Assembly: GCA_937943605.1 (NCBI GenBank)
Contig: CALEAW010000055.1
Span: forward strand, 1 to 44,970
Source: an uncultured Sutterella sp.
Lineage (GTDB): Bacteria; Pseudomonadota; Gammaproteobacteria; Burkholderiales; Burkholderiaceae_F
Direction of reading: 5' to 3'
DNA length: 44,970 bases
The position numbers and the translations under genes were made by a program. Numbering within the stretch: the stretch's first letter is position 1; each line of letters begins with the position of its first letter. Below are positions 1-8,405 of the stretch, piece by piece. The notes under the pieces are model-generated. The model saw only the letters and a program-made list of their open reading frames with translations, was not told the DNA's origin and did not search any database.

Positions 1-1
1 C

Positions 2-427
2 GTAATGTCTGCTCAGATTTTTGTCTTGAGTGCACATTCTTTTGGGAAGTTCAGGGGTGACGGCATCGTTGTTCAAGATACCTGTCGTCAATGTCCGCAC
101 CCTGTGCCCTGTGCCAATGCTTGCCCACAAGGCGCCATTACCGTCGATCCGAAGACTGGGGCGCGTCGTGTGAATAAAGATCTTTGCATTGGTTGTCACC
201 TCTGCGAAAAGGCTTGCCCGTGGGGCATGATGACGTTTGATGTTGAGGAACAAAAAGCCAGTAAATGTTTCCTTTGCGATGGCGATCCGAAGTGTGTGAA
301 AGCCTGTCCGGCGGCTGCTATTCGCTTTGTGCCGTGGGTAGATCGTACGGGCGACGAACCGCGTCGCACGCATCATGGCTATTTGCCACAAGAAAATCGT
401 GACCAATGTGCCATCTGCCATCGTTGA
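2..427 (+). CDS. ydhY: YdhY-like 4Fe-4S ferredoxin subunit, 5' end outside window
   Basis: Electron-transfer subunit predicted to carry electrons from the YdhV-like enzyme encoded next. The visible part has cysteine clusters of three 4Fe-4S centres: a CxxC plus C-A-N-A-C-P group, a CIGCHLCEKACPW group and a CFLC plus KACP group. The frame is open to the window edge. E. coli YdhY, as remembered, is about 208 residues with an N-terminal Tat signal and one more cluster, so the gene almost certainly begins upstream and the ATG at base 5 is internal. The piece from DTCRQC onward follows YdhY well. The gene ends 15 bases before ydhV, consistent with one operon. The C-terminus carries a short extra tail with a CAICH motif; this resembles a haem c site but lies in a ferredoxin and may bind nothing. 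Confidence 0.8.
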   Translation, partial: VMSAQIFVLSAHSFGKFRGDGIVVQDTCRQCPHPVPCANACPQGAITVDPKTGARRVNKDLCIGCHLCEKACPWGMMTFDVEEQKASKCFLCDGDPKCVKACPAAAIRFVPWVDRTGDEPRRTHHGYLPQENRDQCAICHR

Positions 428-442
428 TTGAAGGAATAAAAA

Positions 443-2557
443 ATGAGTGATTCGAAGAAAAGATATGGCTACACCGGCCAAGGCCTTCGCGTCAACCTGA
501 CGACGGGCAAAGTGACGGTCGAACCGACTTTCCCGCGTTTTAATGGATATATCGGTGGGACGGCCTTCGGTTATAAGGTTTTTTGGGATGAAGTTCCGCC
601 GGAAACCACGTGCGAAAGTCCTGATAACAAACTTGTCATCGCGCCGGGACCTTTATCGGGAACGGGTGCCATTTGTTCAGGTCGTACGGCCATCACGACG
701 CTTTGGCCGACGTCTTGGCCTCGTTCTCTGATTGCTAGCGCACACGTTGGCGGTGAGCTTGCTCATAAGTTGAAGTTTGCTGGCTGGGATTACGTCATTA
801 TTGAAGGTGAATCCAAGCAGCCAGTGTACCTCTACATTGAAAACAGTAAGGTCGAACTCCGTGACGCGAGCGCTGCTTGGGGTCAGGGTACTCGCCGTGC
901 CGCTGAAATCTTGGCGAAAGAAACGACGCCCGAAGCGAGCGTTGGCGTGATTGGGCCGGCTGGCGAACACCTTGTGCCAATGTCCAACATGATGGTTGAC
1001 AAGAGTCATAGTGCTGGTGGTTTGGGTAGCATTATGGGCCGCAAGAAGTTGAAGGGTATCGTGGTCTTTGGTGATCAGGCCATTCATATTCATGCAGGCC
1101 CCAAGGAATGGGAAAACCTGGTTGACTCTCACCGCAAGATCTTAGGGGCTCACACGCACTCGATCGTTTCGCGTCGTCCGCATCCGATGTTTGAATACCA
1201 TACGCCTGCTAGTCGTTGGTCGGCTTTCCCAGGTGCTAAGTGGGGCGCTGCTAATCCGCCGATTACTTTGACGGACGCAGATATGGATCCGCGTAATCTT
1301 AACCATATTGGTTATAGAACCTGTTCGGCTGAATTCTACATGGGACCCACGATGTGGAACTATGTGGTTCGTAATACGGGTTGTTATGCGTGTCCGATTC
1401 GTTGCTACTCTGTCATTCGTGATGATGAAACGGCGGCAAAATATAACATCAATCCGATTACTGAGCAGACCTGTATGGCCCTCTATGGCCGTTGGTTCTT
1501 CCCATCCTTAGTGAGCGATATTAAAAAGCCAGTGTCCCGCGAAGCTTGCCTTGTGGGCACGCAGCTGATGGACGATTTGGGTCTGTGGTGTAACTACGGT
1601 CAGTTGCATCGTGACTTCTGCTCGATGTACACCAAGGGACTTTGGAAAGAAAAGCTTAGCGAAGAAGAATATAAGAGCATCGATTGGAACAAGATCGATA
1701 ATCCAGATCCTCGCATTCTGCAGGATATCCTTCCGCGTATTGCCTATCGCCAAGGTGAATTTGGTCGTTGGCTCGGTGAAACAACGCCGGCCATGCTTGA
1801 ACACTTCGGCATCACTGAAAAAGAATGGCAGGCCGACCATGGAACGCTCTATTGGTCCGTTGGCCATCCGAAGCACCACGGCAACGAAAATGACGGTCAA
1901 ATCGGTACGGTGTTGAATTGCTTGTATAACCGCGATCCGATGAGTCATGGCCACATCAACTTCTCGACGTCTGGCTTGCCGCTTGAGTTGCAGAAGAAGA
2001 TCGCTGCCAAATTCTGGGGTGATGGTTCTTCGGTAGACGGTATTGGTGACTATCGTCCGACCAATAAGTACAAGATGATTCGTCTGCGTTGGGTTGTGGC
2101 TCGTAAAGAACTCCACGATATGCTCGGCATTTGCTCTTGGACGGCACCATGGGAATTGTCGCCGCTTCGTGAAAACGGATACATCGGCGACATCGAAATG
2201 GAAAGCAAGATCTTCCACGCTGTCACAGGTATCAACATGACGCAGGATGAACTTGACCAGGCCGGCCTTCGTGCCTTCCTCTTGCAACGTCTCTACACGA
2301 TGCGTCAGCTCAAGACGAAGGATATGCGTCACGTGCATGACACCTATCCTGAATGGATCTTCCATGACAAAAAGGATCGTCCTGCCTTTACGAAGGGCAC
2401 GATCCGCATGGATCGCGAAGACATCGAAAAGAGTTTTGATCTCTTCTTTGAACTGATGGATTTTGATCAGGCAACGGGTGCGCCAACTGAAAAGTGCTTG
2501 AAGGAGTACGGCTTGGCTGACACAGTTTCCGTCATGAAGAAGGAAGGTCTCCTCTAA
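443..2557 (+). CDS. ydhV: YdhV-type aldehyde:ferredoxin oxidoreductase-family enzyme (W/Mo-bispterin)
   Basis: Catalytic subunit of the aldehyde ferredoxin oxidoreductase superfamily, which binds tungsten or molybdenum through two pyranopterins plus one 4Fe-4S cluster. The 704-residue length matches E. coli YdhV (about 700), and stretches such as LGLWCNYGQLHRDF and the HINF..SGLPL region match it closely. Cluster ligands are visible as CxxCxxxC at residues 314, 317 and 321 plus Cys564. The N-terminal pterin-binding half has the family GGxxFGYK and SGTGAxCSGR motifs. The start is preceded by AAGGAA at good spacing. There is no signal peptide, so the protein is cytoplasmic unless carried out with a Tat partner. 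The substrate of YdhV is not known to me, and none can be inferred here. Confidence 0.9.
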   Translation: MSDSKKRYGYTGQGLRVNLTTGKVTVEPTFPRFNGYIGGTAFGYKVFWDEVPPETTCESPDNKLVIAPGPLSGTGAICSGRTAITTLWPTSWPRSLIASAHVGGELAHKLKFAGWDYVIIEGESKQPVYLYIENSKVELRDASAAWGQGTRRAAEILAKETTPEASVGVIGPAGEHLVPMSNMMVDKSHSAGGLGSIMGRKKLKGIVVFGDQAIHIHAGPKEWENLVDSHRKILGAHTHSIVSRRPHPMFEYHTPASRWSAFPGAKWGAANPPITLTDADMDPRNLNHIGYRTCSAEFYMGPTMWNYVVRNTGCYACPIRCYSVIRDDETAAKYNINPITEQTCMALYGRWFFPSLVSDIKKPVSREACLVGTQLMDDLGLWCNYGQLHRDFCSMYTKGLWKEKLSEEEYKSIDWNKIDNPDPRILQDILPRIAYRQGEFGRWLGETTPAMLEHFGITEKEWQADHGTLYWSVGHPKHHGNENDGQIGTVLNCLYNRDPMSHGHINFSTSGLPLELQKKIAAKFWGDGSSVDGIGDYRPTNKYKMIRLRWVVARKELHDMLGICSWTAPWELSPLRENGYIGDIEMESKIFHAVTGINMTQDELDQAGLRAFLLQRLYTMRQLKTKDMRHVHDTYPEWIFHDKKDRPAFTKGTIRMDREDIEKSFDLFFELMDFDQATGAPTEKCLKEYGLADTVSVMKKEGLL

Positions 2558-2582
2558 GGTGAAAGCGAAGGAACGGATAGAA

Positions 2583-3461
2583 ATGCAAGAAAACACGAAG
2601 ACGATCTCGAAAGAGACTGAAAAGCTTTCACAGTTAAAAGCGGATATGCTCGTCCTCATCGATACCGTGGCCGACAGTAGTCGTCAAGTCCAACTGATTG
2701 ATCACGAAACGCTTTTTGAACGTTTTGCTCAACGCGCTACTTCGACAGAAATTCCTGAAGTAGACGAACTGGTTCAGGAAGCCGAGGCCAATATTGATGC
2801 GGTACTTGGCCGTGAAGAAGGACAGTCTCAGCAGGTTGTCAAGTTTCGTAGCAAAAAAGAGATGAAAGCACACGCTGATGAAGTGCCTACGCAAAAAGCT
2901 CAGCGTGAAGTTTTTTCTCGCCGCGAAGTGATTCAAAATCTTCTTGCAGGTAATGTCGCTAGTGTTATGGCAGCGGCTAAGGCTGCCGATGCTAGTCAAA
3001 CAGATGAACCAACCACCGGAGCATCTCGCGAGATCACGAGAGCGCTTTTTGAAGAAGTGCTTCAGCGTGTGTTAGAGGGTGACTATGGTGTGGCAAAGCT
3101 TGAAAGTTGGGACAAAGTGACCTACTACCACTATCGTCCATTACTTTCAGCTTCCTATGCTCGTATTTTGTCGGCGGAAAATAATCCGATCGAACAAATG
3201 GTCGATATGGTTCGTGAGTCTAGCCGCGTCTATCCGCGTCCTGTCGTGTTGGGCATGTTTGAAGAGCCGCCTTTTGGGTTTACGCCTGAAGAACTCCAAG
3301 ACATGCTTCAACACATCGCGAAAGATCAAGATAAGCAGGATATTCGATATACAACGAGCTCGCTCGGAACAGTCTTTTTGTACTCGAACAAGTATCTAGA
3401 AGATGGTTACGCGGACTTTCTCGCTGAAGAGCAGGATGTCGGTGCCGTGATGAATCCGTAG
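2583..3461 (+). CDS. uncharacterised operon protein between ydhV and cytochrome gene
   Basis: Unknown function. The frame can start at GTG 2559, but the ATG at 2583 has a clear GAAGGAA upstream at about nine bases, so 2583 is preferred (292 residues). The protein is soluble, has no signal peptide or membrane segment, is rich in acidic residues and Gln in its first 100 residues, and has a more ordered C-terminal half with aromatic and Pro-rich blocks (YYHYRPLL, GMFEEPPFGFTPEEL). It sits where ydhW lies in the E. coli ydh operon, but I could not confirm homology. A cytoplasmic assembly chaperone for the YdhV-like subunit or its Tat-exported partners is a reasonable guess from position only. Confidence 0.75.
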   Translation: MQENTKTISKETEKLSQLKADMLVLIDTVADSSRQVQLIDHETLFERFAQRATSTEIPEVDELVQEAEANIDAVLGREEGQSQQVVKFRSKKEMKAHADEVPTQKAQREVFSRREVIQNLLAGNVASVMAAAKAADASQTDEPTTGASREITRALFEEVLQRVLEGDYGVAKLESWDKVTYYHYRPLLSASYARILSAENNPIEQMVDMVRESSRVYPRPVVLGMFEEPPFGFTPEELQDMLQHIAKDQDKQDIRYTTSSLGTVFLYSNKYLEDGYADFLAEEQDVGAVMNP

Positions 3462-3487
3462 TTCGTTGTGATATTAGGAAAATAGAC

Positions 3488-4486
3488 ATGACATATCTAT
3501 TGAAAACCACTGCGAAGGCCGTCGCCATCGGTCTCGCTTCCATGGCCGCATCGGCGGTGGTACTCGCAGCTCCCACGCCTGTCGAATTTGACCTGACAGG
3601 GCACGACGACTTCGTCAAGTCCTTGGGCTCAGAAGTGACGGGCCGTCAGGTTAAAAGTGCGGATGAAGCAAAAGCGATTCTGACTAAGGTTTATAACGAA
3701 AAGCTTGAACAGCATGTGTCGAGCCTTCACTATGAAAAGGGTGTGACCTGTGTGTCATGCCACGATCAGCAAAAGCAGGGCGGTCCAGACTGGATGACGG
3801 CTGTGACCAACCCGCCAATGAAAAAAGCGTGCGGTGATTGCCACGAAACGCAGGCGTATGTCGTCAGTAAGACTGCCTCTCATAGTGAATTTGATTGCAT
3901 TGCTTGCCATATGCCCAACGCAAGCCAAGGGCCGAACGATGGTAGCCAGGGCAAGATGGATGCTGTACGTCGTCTCCATACGTACGACATTAATGTCAGC
4001 CCTGATGCGACCACCTGGACAAAGGGTGAAGACGGTGCTTGGAAGCTTGCCCAAACCGAAGATGGTCATGGTTATGTGGACTTGATGTGGAGTTGTGCAC
4101 GCAATGCGCCAGCAGACTATGTGGTCGCTGAAGGTCGTGGTTGCCATAGCAAAGCGACGAGTGAACTTGACCCTGGTCTCATTTATGAAGATCAGAAGGA
4201 AGTCTACGGTGAAGTGCTCAAGTGGCAAAACCCTGTGAAGGCTGGCTACAAGGACATCAAAGCGGGTGTAGAACGCATCAATAAGCTTCTTGAAGTCACG
4301 AAGCTCACTTATGACCAACAGACGCAAATTCGTCTCTTGCTCGACAAGGCGACCGAAGTGGCCGACTTGATTGAAAAGGATGGTAGCTGGGGTGCTCACG
4401 CATCGCACTACTTGCAGGATCGCGTGAAGTCTGCGTTGAGTTATGTCGATCAGGCTCAAACCCTTTTGGATAAGGGCGGTTACTAA
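3488..4486 (+). CDS. periplasmic multihaem cytochrome c with an unusual CX15CH site
   Basis: Exported c-type cytochrome of 332 residues. A Sec signal peptide covers roughly residues 1-28, ending near VLAAPTP. Three ordinary haem sites are visible: CVSCH (88-92), CGDCH (115-119) and CIACHMP (137-141). A fourth cysteine pair forms CX15CH, Cys203 to Cys219-His220, a spacing known to me from the unconventional haem of the MccA sulfite reductases. The C-terminal helical part (residues about 235-332) ends in an AQTLLDKGG stretch that recalls the helical end of NrfA-type cytochromes. Position inside the Ydh-like operon suggests it links the membrane NrfD subunit or the exported Fe-S protein to a periplasmic partner; E. 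coli ydh has no such subunit. An oxidoreductase role of its own is possible but unproven. Confidence 0.85.
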   Translation: MTYLLKTTAKAVAIGLASMAASAVVLAAPTPVEFDLTGHDDFVKSLGSEVTGRQVKSADEAKAILTKVYNEKLEQHVSSLHYEKGVTCVSCHDQQKQGGPDWMTAVTNPPMKKACGDCHETQAYVVSKTASHSEFDCIACHMPNASQGPNDGSQGKMDAVRRLHTYDINVSPDATTWTKGEDGAWKLAQTEDGHGYVDLMWSCARNAPADYVVAEGRGCHSKATSELDPGLIYEDQKEVYGEVLKWQNPVKAGYKDIKAGVERINKLLEVTKLTYDQQTQIRLLLDKATEVADLIEKDGSWGAHASHYLQDRVKSALSYVDQAQTLLDKGGY

Positions 4487-4498
4487 GTAACTCACCTC

Positions 4499-4558
4499 TA
4501 AGGGCGGACGTCATTGAAGTCATGACCGCATGATCAAAAATGGCGATCCGCCTTTTTT
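4499..4558 (+). terminator. intra-operon terminator or attenuator hairpin
   Basis: AGGGCGGA and TCCGCC followed by a run of six T form an outer stem. A small inner stem, TCATG/CATGA around ACCG, lies in the loop. It sits between the cytochrome gene and the Tat Fe-S gene, so it probably reduces but does not abolish expression of the last two operon genes. Confidence 0.6.
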
Positions 4559-4573
4559 GTTGGAGAACGCATT

Positions 4574-5281
4574 GTGACAACAAAAATCAATCGTCGTACT
4601 TTCGTCTCGCTTGCTAGTTTTGGTGCTGCCGCTTTGAGTGTCGAAGCAAAGACCACGCCGAGCGAAAGACGCCGCCCTCACTATGCCATGGTCTTTGATC
4701 AGACAAAGTGCGTGGGTTGCGGTGACTGTCAAACAGCGTGCCATGAAACAAATCATTTGCCTGAAGGTCAGGCTCGTTTGTTGATGGAACGCATTTCGAA
4801 ACCTCATCGTGTGATCGGTAAGGAACCGTGTCCGCATTGCGGCAAACTTGAAGCGTGCGACTGCGAACGTCGCTATATTCGTGTGTCTTGCCAGCAGTGT
4901 GAGGACGCACCTTGCGTCACTGTTTGCCCGACTGGCGCAGCGCATCATGATCCAATCACAGGCATCGTCACGATGGATCCAGATCGTTGTGTGGGTTGTA
5001 AATACTGTATCGTGGCCTGTCCATACAATGCTCGCTTCATTAATGAAGAGACCAAAGTGGCAGATAACTGTGACTTCTGTTTGCATACGCGCTTAGCTAA
5101 GGGTGAATCCCCTGCTTGCGTCGCAAGTTGCAAATATGATGCGCTAGTTTTTGGCGATATCAACGATCCATATTCATATATCAGTCGGCTTCTCAAAGTG
5201 AAGGATACGGTACGTATTCGTCCTGAACTCGGTACCGAACCTAGTTTGAGATACATTCCCGTCGTTAAAAAAGGAGTCTAA
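4574..5281 (+). CDS. Tat-exported NrfC/YdhX-like 4x[4Fe-4S] protein
   Basis: Periplasmic electron-transfer subunit that normally docks on an NrfD/PsrC-type membrane protein. The GTG start is chosen for GGAG eight bases upstream. The N-terminus N-R-R-T-F-V followed by a hydrophobic stretch is a Tat signal. Four canonical cluster groups are visible: Cys 46/49/52/56, 106/109/114/118, 139/142/145/149 and 166/169/182/186. An additional cysteine group at 86, 89, 95 and 97 (CPHC..CDC) lies between clusters one and two and is not part of the usual ligand pattern. The gene is 2 bases from the nrfD-like gene. E. coli YdhX is the closest operon counterpart. Confidence 0.9.
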   Translation: MTTKINRRTFVSLASFGAAALSVEAKTTPSERRRPHYAMVFDQTKCVGCGDCQTACHETNHLPEGQARLLMERISKPHRVIGKEPCPHCGKLEACDCERRYIRVSCQQCEDAPCVTVCPTGAAHHDPITGIVTMDPDRCVGCKYCIVACPYNARFINEETKVADNCDFCLHTRLAKGESPACVASCKYDALVFGDINDPYSYISRLLKVKDTVRIRPELGTEPSLRYIPVVKKGV

Positions 5282-5283
5282 AC

Positions 5284-6210
5284 ATGGAACTCGATTTTAC
5301 GATTGGCTTAACAGAAGGGATTAGTTGGCCTTGGCCGATTGCGGTGTACCTTTTTTTGGCTGGGATTTCAGGCGGTGCTGTGGCTGCTGTACTGATGCTG
5401 AATCTCTATCGGCGTCAGACGCATGTTAATACGCCAGCATTGAAGGCGGCTTCGTTGATTGGTGCTTCGACGATCTTGCTTGGGATGGTTTGCCTTGTTC
5501 TGGACTTGACGAACCCGTTAAATTTTTGGCGAATTCTCATTCATTACAACGTGACGAGTGTGATGAGCCTTGGAGTGATGGCGCTCTTAGTCTACATTCC
5601 AGCGGTCTGCCTCTTGATGTTGGTTGCCTTTAGAGATCGTTTATCAACCTTCGGGTTGGGTTTTCTTGATCCACTCGTAGGTGGCTTAGATGCGCGTCGT
5701 CATGGTTTGTCATGGCTCACGCTTATCATGGCTTTGACGATTTGTGCTTATACGGGCTTTTTAATTTCGGCGCTCATTCGCTTCCCACTGATCAATCAAG
5801 CAGTTTTGCCTGCGCTCTTTGTTGCGTCTGGTCTCTCAGCAGGGATGGCGGCCACAAAGGCCATGGCTGTGGGTTGCTTTGGTGATCATATAGAAAGCGG
5901 TGATCAACATTTGATGCATGGCGCTGAGTGGCCTGTTATGGCGGCAGAAGCCTTTTGCCTCTTTATGATCGCTGTTTCTTTGGTCAACGGCAATGCTGCT
6001 GCGCAAGGCGCTGTCATTGCATTTACTGATGGCGTATGGGCAACCGAATTTTGGGTTGGCGTGATTGGCGTAGGTTTTATTTTGCCTTTGCTTTTTGGCC
6101 TGATGAAGCAAAGCCGTGCCGCCTTTTATATGGGCGCACTAGCCTCCGTCGTAGGCATGATGTGTCTACGTCTCTTCATTCTTTATGCGGGCCAGCTTAA
6201 TGGCCTTTAA
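5284..6210 (+). CDS. NrfD/PsrC-type integral membrane subunit
   Basis: Quinone-interacting membrane anchor of the NrfD (polysulfide reductase PsrC) family, 308 residues with about eight hydrophobic segments. The opening WPWPIAVYLFLAGISGGA is the family hallmark. No haem-binding histidine pattern like cytochrome b was seen. It replaces the cytochrome b (YdhU) found in the E. coli operon. Start is two bases after the Fe-S gene stop with AAGGAG upstream, showing tight coupling. The complex would pass electrons between the quinone pool and the Tat-exported Fe-S protein, then to or from the multihaem cytochrome. Confidence 0.9.
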   Translation: MELDFTIGLTEGISWPWPIAVYLFLAGISGGAVAAVLMLNLYRRQTHVNTPALKAASLIGASTILLGMVCLVLDLTNPLNFWRILIHYNVTSVMSLGVMALLVYIPAVCLLMLVAFRDRLSTFGLGFLDPLVGGLDARRHGLSWLTLIMALTICAYTGFLISALIRFPLINQAVLPALFVASGLSAGMAATKAMAVGCFGDHIESGDQHLMHGAEWPVMAAEAFCLFMIAVSLVNGNAAAQGAVIAFTDGVWATEFWVGVIGVGFILPLLFGLMKQSRAAFYMGALASVVGMMCLRLFILYAGQLNGL

Positions 6211-6237
6211 AGAGAATGTCTGTTTGACGTTCTAATG

Positions 6238-6271
6238 ACGGGCATCTGAAGCGCACTTCAGGTGCCCGTTT
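6238..6271 (+). terminator. operon-end hairpin before fdhD
   Basis: ACGGGCATCTGAAG pairs with CTTCAGGTGCCCGT across a CGCA loop, with one G-T pair. Only a short T tract follows, so some read-through into fdhD is likely. Confidence 0.7.
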
Positions 6272-6287
6272 AATCAAAGGAGTTGTT

Positions 6288-7097
6288 ATGACCGACCTCG
6301 CTCAAGCGATGCATCCCGCTGTGACCCGTGTGCCTGTTTATAAACATAACACGCGTGTTAAGACAGAAGATTATGTGGCCGAAGAGGTGCCCATTGCTTT
6401 GGTGTATAACGGCATTTCGCACACCGTCATGATGGGCTTGCCGCTCATGCTTGAAGCGTTTGGTGTAGGGTTCAGTCTTTCAGAAGGTATCGTTCGTGAT
6501 CGCTCTGATATTTATGACGTTGAAGTTGTTGAAGCCTGTGGACTCGGTCGAGAAGTGAGATTGACGATCAGTTCAGAAGCTTTTTTACACTTCAAAGCGC
6601 GACGTCGTGCCATGCTTGGTCGAACGGGCTGTGGTATATGCGGTATTGAGAGTCTCAATGATGCTATCCGTCCAGTTCCTGTATTAAAGCAAACACAAAA
6701 CTTTGATATGCGAAACTATCAAGGCTTGATGGCACAGCTAGGGCATTTTCAAAAAATTGGTGCTTTGACTGGATGTACACATGCTGCAGTCTGGGTAAGT
6801 CCAGATGGAATACCGCTCTCTGGCACAGAGGATGTTGGGCGTCATGTGGCGCTCGATAAGCTACTCGGGATGCGCGCCTTAGAAGGCTGGCATGATGGCG
6901 CACTGATTGTGAGTTCGAGAGCCTCTTACGAAATGGTTCAAAAGGCAGCAATGTGTGGCGTTGAAATCATGTTTGCGGTCTCAGCGCCTACGGCATTAGC
7001 TGTGAGAACGGCGCAACGGTGTGGGATAACGTTGGTCGCGTTCGCTCGAGATAAAGGCTTTAACGTTTATACACATCCAGAGCGACTCATTGAGTAG
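6288..7097 (+). CDS. fdhD: FdhD sulfurtransferase for molybdenum/tungsten-bispterin cofactor
   Basis: FdhD moves sulfur from IscS onto the bis-MGD cofactor before it enters formate dehydrogenase. The protein is 269 residues and shows the family GRTGCGICG site with the catalytic cysteine pair at Cys115 and Cys118, the GxxxTGCTHAA segment, and the EDVGRHVALDKL motif. AAGGAG precedes the ATG. No formate dehydrogenase lies in the window. Adjacency to the Ydh-like operon suggests it serves that enzyme or is co-regulated with it, although FdhD could act on a distant formate dehydrogenase. Confidence 0.93.
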   Translation: MTDLAQAMHPAVTRVPVYKHNTRVKTEDYVAEEVPIALVYNGISHTVMMGLPLMLEAFGVGFSLSEGIVRDRSDIYDVEVVEACGLGREVRLTISSEAFLHFKARRRAMLGRTGCGICGIESLNDAIRPVPVLKQTQNFDMRNYQGLMAQLGHFQKIGALTGCTHAAVWVSPDGIPLSGTEDVGRHVALDKLLGMRALEGWHDGALIVSSRASYEMVQKAAMCGVEIMFAVSAPTALAVRTAQRCGITLVAFARDKGFNVYTHPERLIE

Positions 7098-7215
7098 CGT
7101 TGTGCTTCAATGTGATTGTCATCTAGTGGACATAAAAACGCCATTAAATCATCGTCAAACTGTCAAATTCTCGTGACGAAGCTGTCATCTTCAGTCTTCA
7201 AAATACGCCCTGACA

Positions 7216-7238
7216 CGAATAAGAGACCTCATTATTCG
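7216..7238. promoter_or_regulatory. inverted repeat ahead of the HD-domain gene
   Basis: CGAATAA and TTATTCG are perfect arms around nine bases, and pairing continues outward with one bulge (CAC/GTG). It lies 27 bases upstream of the next start codon and could be an operator or a leader hairpin. Confidence 0.4.
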
Positions 7239-7264
7239 GTGTTTGTTGAATGTAAAGGACTGTC

Positions 7265-8380
7265 ATGACTCATAATCTCTCCCGTCGTAACCTCTTTAAA
7301 TCCGCTGCCGCGACCTCTCTCTTGCCTGCCATGGGTGGCATTGCTGCTTTTAGCCCGCTCGCCATGGCCGCTGAAGCGCCGAAGACCGCTCGTACGCTTA
7401 AGGAAGTGGTTGCTATGACGCCTGTTGAAATGGCTAAGCATAGCGAAGTGGTTCAGACGGCCTATCGTATGATTACCACGGCTGCCGAAAAGCTTCGCAA
7501 CCCGACCCTCCGTAAGACCGTACTCGACATCCTTGATAATCCAGTGCCGACGCTTGACATGTCGGCCGAAGCCACGACGCTCACTGAATTGAAGAGTCTT
7601 GGTTTGATTGACAAAGATCGTACGAACGTTTATCCGCCGCTTGCTAATGCCACGCAGGCGCCGCAACCCTTCTGGAGCGCACCGGGCTCTGGCTACAGCA
7701 GCCACCACGCTTATCCGGGTGGCCTTTGCACGCACGTCGCTTTAAATGTGGCTGTTGCCGAAGCCTTCTATGCGCTCTATGAGAGCGTCGATGGTTTGAA
7801 GATCGACTTTGATGATGCAGTGGGCGGCGAAATTCTTCATGACCTTCATAAGCCTTGGGTCTTCCAGTGGGAAGACGATGGTAGCTGCCGCAAAGAACTC
7901 CCGCTCGCTGGCACAGGTGAACACCATGTGTTGAGCGTGGCCGAAAGCATCCGCCGCGGTATTGCGCCGTCCTTCTGTGTGGCTCAGGCTTGCGCTCATG
8001 AACATCCGGGTAGCCCCGCTGGTGAAAAGCAGGTGGTTGGCTGGTTGCGTGCCGCTGCTGTCATCGCAGGCGTTGATCCCGTGAAGCACGGTCTCTTAGC
8101 TGCGGATGGTAAGACTTTACCGCTCCCACGTCGCATTGAAGGCTGGGTGGTTCATTTGGCCGACCACGACTGGGTCATCTCTGTGCCCGCTTGCCAATGG
8201 GTCGTGAAGGCGCTTCGTCGTCTCGCTGAAACGACCTACGGCGTCAAGGACGAAAAGACTTTTAACGCGATGCGTAACTACGTGCTTTGCGAACTCACCG
8301 CTATGCGTCTTTATGGCATCCTCTCCGAAAAGGGTGAGGAAGCCTTTGCTCGTGAAGTGGCTCGTGTGTTGAAGGCGTAA
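7265..8380 (+). CDS. Tat-exported HD-domain metal-dependent phosphohydrolase-like protein
   Basis: 371 residues with an N-terminal Tat signal (S-R-R-N-L-F-K, then hydrophobic residues, Ala-rich cleavage region near 35). The body has HD-superfamily features: HHAYPGGL at 147-153 with a following His157, His192-Asp193, His196, His220/221 and His245/247. The HHAYPGGL opening resembles that of the YhaM 3'-5' exonuclease HD domain. HD enzymes usually act on nucleotides or nucleic acids in the cytoplasm, so Tat export of a folded, metal-loaded HD protein is unusual. A periplasmic phosphatase or nucleotidase role is plausible; the substrate is unknown. AAAGGA precedes the ATG. Confidence 0.8.
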   Translation: MTHNLSRRNLFKSAAATSLLPAMGGIAAFSPLAMAAEAPKTARTLKEVVAMTPVEMAKHSEVVQTAYRMITTAAEKLRNPTLRKTVLDILDNPVPTLDMSAEATTLTELKSLGLIDKDRTNVYPPLANATQAPQPFWSAPGSGYSSHHAYPGGLCTHVALNVAVAEAFYALYESVDGLKIDFDDAVGGEILHDLHKPWVFQWEDDGSCRKELPLAGTGEHHVLSVAESIRRGIAPSFCVAQACAHEHPGSPAGEKQVVGWLRAAAVIAGVDPVKHGLLAADGKTLPLPRRIEGWVVHLADHDWVISVPACQWVVKALRRLAETTYGVKDEKTFNAMRNYVLCELTAMRLYGILSEKGEEAFAREVARVLKA

Positions 8381-8405
8381 TTCGCCATCAAATTTCACAC
8401 TCAAT

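Noticed and set aside
1508..2659. Minus-strand open frame of about 380 codons
   Set aside because: Antisense to ydhV, which matches E. coli YdhV along its length.
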